The position numbers and the translations under genes were made by a program. Shown here piece by piece: positions 5,081 to 5,916 of a stretch of 5,916 nucleotides of DNA (position 1 is the stretch's first letter; the number at the start of each line of letters is the position of its first letter). Below the pieces are notes generated by a model. It did no database searches and was not told where the DNA came from. It saw nothing but the letters and a program-made list of their open reading frames with translations. Source of the DNA: an uncultured Syntrophobacterales bacterium (GTDB lineage Bacteria; Desulfobacterota; Syntrophia; Syntrophales; UBA5619); contig CAIUXU010000257.1 in NCBI GenBank assembly GCA_903903205.1, forward strand, positions 1 through 5,916. Direction: 5' to 3'.

Positions 5081-5916
5081 TCACAACTTGAACAACCTTC
5101 GGACAGCCGCTACATACGGAAGTTCGTCCTTTTCGGCGCTCTCCTCCTTGAGACCGGTGATCGGGTCGTGCAGAATCTTGTTTACGATGGAGGAGGCCAA
5201 CCACTCGATCCGCGACCGTTCCTCGGCTTCAAGCCCTCCGAGCCAGTGTGCGGATCTCTCCATCTCCCCCCGGACAATCTCATCCATCTTCCCGCGCAGC
5301 GCCACGATTGTGGGCACGACGGCAAGGGCGTTGAACCATTTTTCGAAGACGGTAACCTCTTCGGCGATGATCTCCTCCGCCTTCGTCGCCTCGGTCTTCC
5401 GCACCTCCCGGTTCGCATCGACCACGTCCTGCAGGTGGTCGATATTGTAGAGATAGACGTTTTCGATCTCGCCGGCAGCGGGATCGATGTCCCTTGGGAC
5501 CGCGATGTCGATCAGAAAGAGCAGTCGGTCCCGCTTTCGCCGGAGCGCCTTGGCCACCATCTCCTTGGTCAGAATGTAGCCCGGTGCGCCGGTTGAGGCG
5601 ATTACGATATCCACCTCCGGCAGGATCTCGGGAAACTGATCGAAGGCCACAGGCGTCCCCTGAAACAGGGCCGCCATCTCCTCGGCCCTGGAGTATGTCC
5701 GGTTCGCGATGTGGATGTGGCCGACCCCATGACGGAGTAGGTGGCGGGCAGCCAGTTCAGACATCTCTCCTGCGCCGATCAGAAGTACCGACTTCCCCTT
5801 GAGATTGCCGAAGATTTTTTTCGCCAGTTCCACCGCTGCATAACTGACGGAAACGGCATTGGCTGCAATCCCCGTCTCCGTCCGAACCCGCTTGGCAACA
5901 AGGAAGGCGTGGTGAC
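5081..5916 (-). CDS. hemA: glutamyl-tRNA reductase, C-terminal part (5' end outside window)
   Basis: The last 277 residues of the NADPH-dependent enzyme that reduces glutamyl-tRNA(Glu) to glutamate-1-semialdehyde, the committed step of the C5 route. The frame is open to the right edge, beginning HHAFLVAKRVRTETGI, a stretch from the middle of the family (total usually about 420-450 residues). The N-terminal catalytic domain with its active-site cysteine is therefore outside the window. Seen here are the spine-helix region AVSVSYAAVELAKKIFG (20-36), the NADPH-binding LLIGAGEMSELAARHL (44-59), ANRTYSRAEEM (70-80), ASTGAPGYI (106-114), FLIDIAVPRDIDP (133-145) and YLYNIDHLQDVV (154-165). These are followed by the helical dimerisation domain ending VRRLFKL. 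The GTG at 5833 is internal (Val28 of the visible part) and not a start. It is the first visible gene of the cluster, 165 bases before hemC. Confidence 0.96.
   Translation of the reverse strand, partial: HHAFLVAKRVRTETGIAANAVSVSYAAVELAKKIFGNLKGKSVLLIGAGEMSELAARHLLRHGVGHIHIANRTYSRAEEMAALFQGTPVAFDQFPEILPEVDIVIASTGAPGYILTKEMVAKALRRKRDRLLFLIDIAVPRDIDPAAGEIENVYLYNIDHLQDVVDANREVRKTEATKAEEIIAEEVTVFEKWFNALAVVPTIVALRGKMDEIVRGEMERSAHWLGGLEAEERSRIEWLASSIVNKILHDPITGLKEESAEKDELPYVAAVRRLFKL

Noticed and set aside
4535..5596. 353-codon plus-strand reading frame
   Set aside because: It runs opposite hemC, across repeat element B and into hemA. It contains the peptide FLRKQESSHLRGFIDSRFRG, which is a translation of the intergenic palindromes and not protein.

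Overview
This window reads as one block of core tetrapyrrole (heme/siroheme) biosynthesis genes, all on the minus strand, followed by the first codons of an apparent DNA polymerase I gene. In transcription order (right to left) it holds: hemA (C-terminal two thirds only, running off the right edge), hemC, a fused cobA-hemD, hemB, a radical SAM gene recognised as ahbD, and the start of a polA-like gene running off the left edge. I see no tRNA, rRNA, CRISPR array, transposase or integrase. No stretch of 300 bases lacks a gene; the longest gaps are about 165-200 bases, on either side of hemC.

The genes form a coherent route. HemA reduces glutamyl-tRNA to glutamate-1-semialdehyde. An aminomutase (hemL, not in the window) would make 5-aminolevulinate. 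HemB makes porphobilinogen, HemC makes hydroxymethylbilane, and the HemD half of the fusion closes it to uroporphyrinogen III. The CobA half methylates this to precorrin-2. Ending the cluster with AhbD, rather than hemE/hemN/hemH, points to the siroheme-dependent heme route known from sulfate-reducing bacteria and archaea. There siroheme is decarboxylated (AhbA/B), becomes iron-coproporphyrin III (AhbC) and is converted to heme b by AhbD. AhbA, AhbB, AhbC, HemL and the precorrin-2 dehydrogenase/ferrochelatase would have to be encoded elsewhere.

The GC-rich coding sequence, the cobA-hemD fusion, AhbD and the palindromic intergenic repeats suggest an anaerobic member of the former Deltaproteobacteria (Desulfobacterota, for example a Syntrophales-like or sulfate-reducing lineage). 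This is inference from gene content, not a taxonomic match.

The least ordinary part is between the genes. The gaps on both sides of hemC each hold a paired, inverted 27-base palindromic repeat. Each pair sits inside a longer imperfect palindrome of about 120-130 bases, resembling a miniature (MITE- or REP-doublet-like) element. The copy between hemC and cobA-hemD is followed directly by a T6 run in the transcribed direction and could act as an internal terminator or attenuator. A second point is the start of hemC, where a perfect AAGGAGG lies just ahead of an in-frame ATT codon. I found no convincing undescribed gene system; the enzymes belong to known families.
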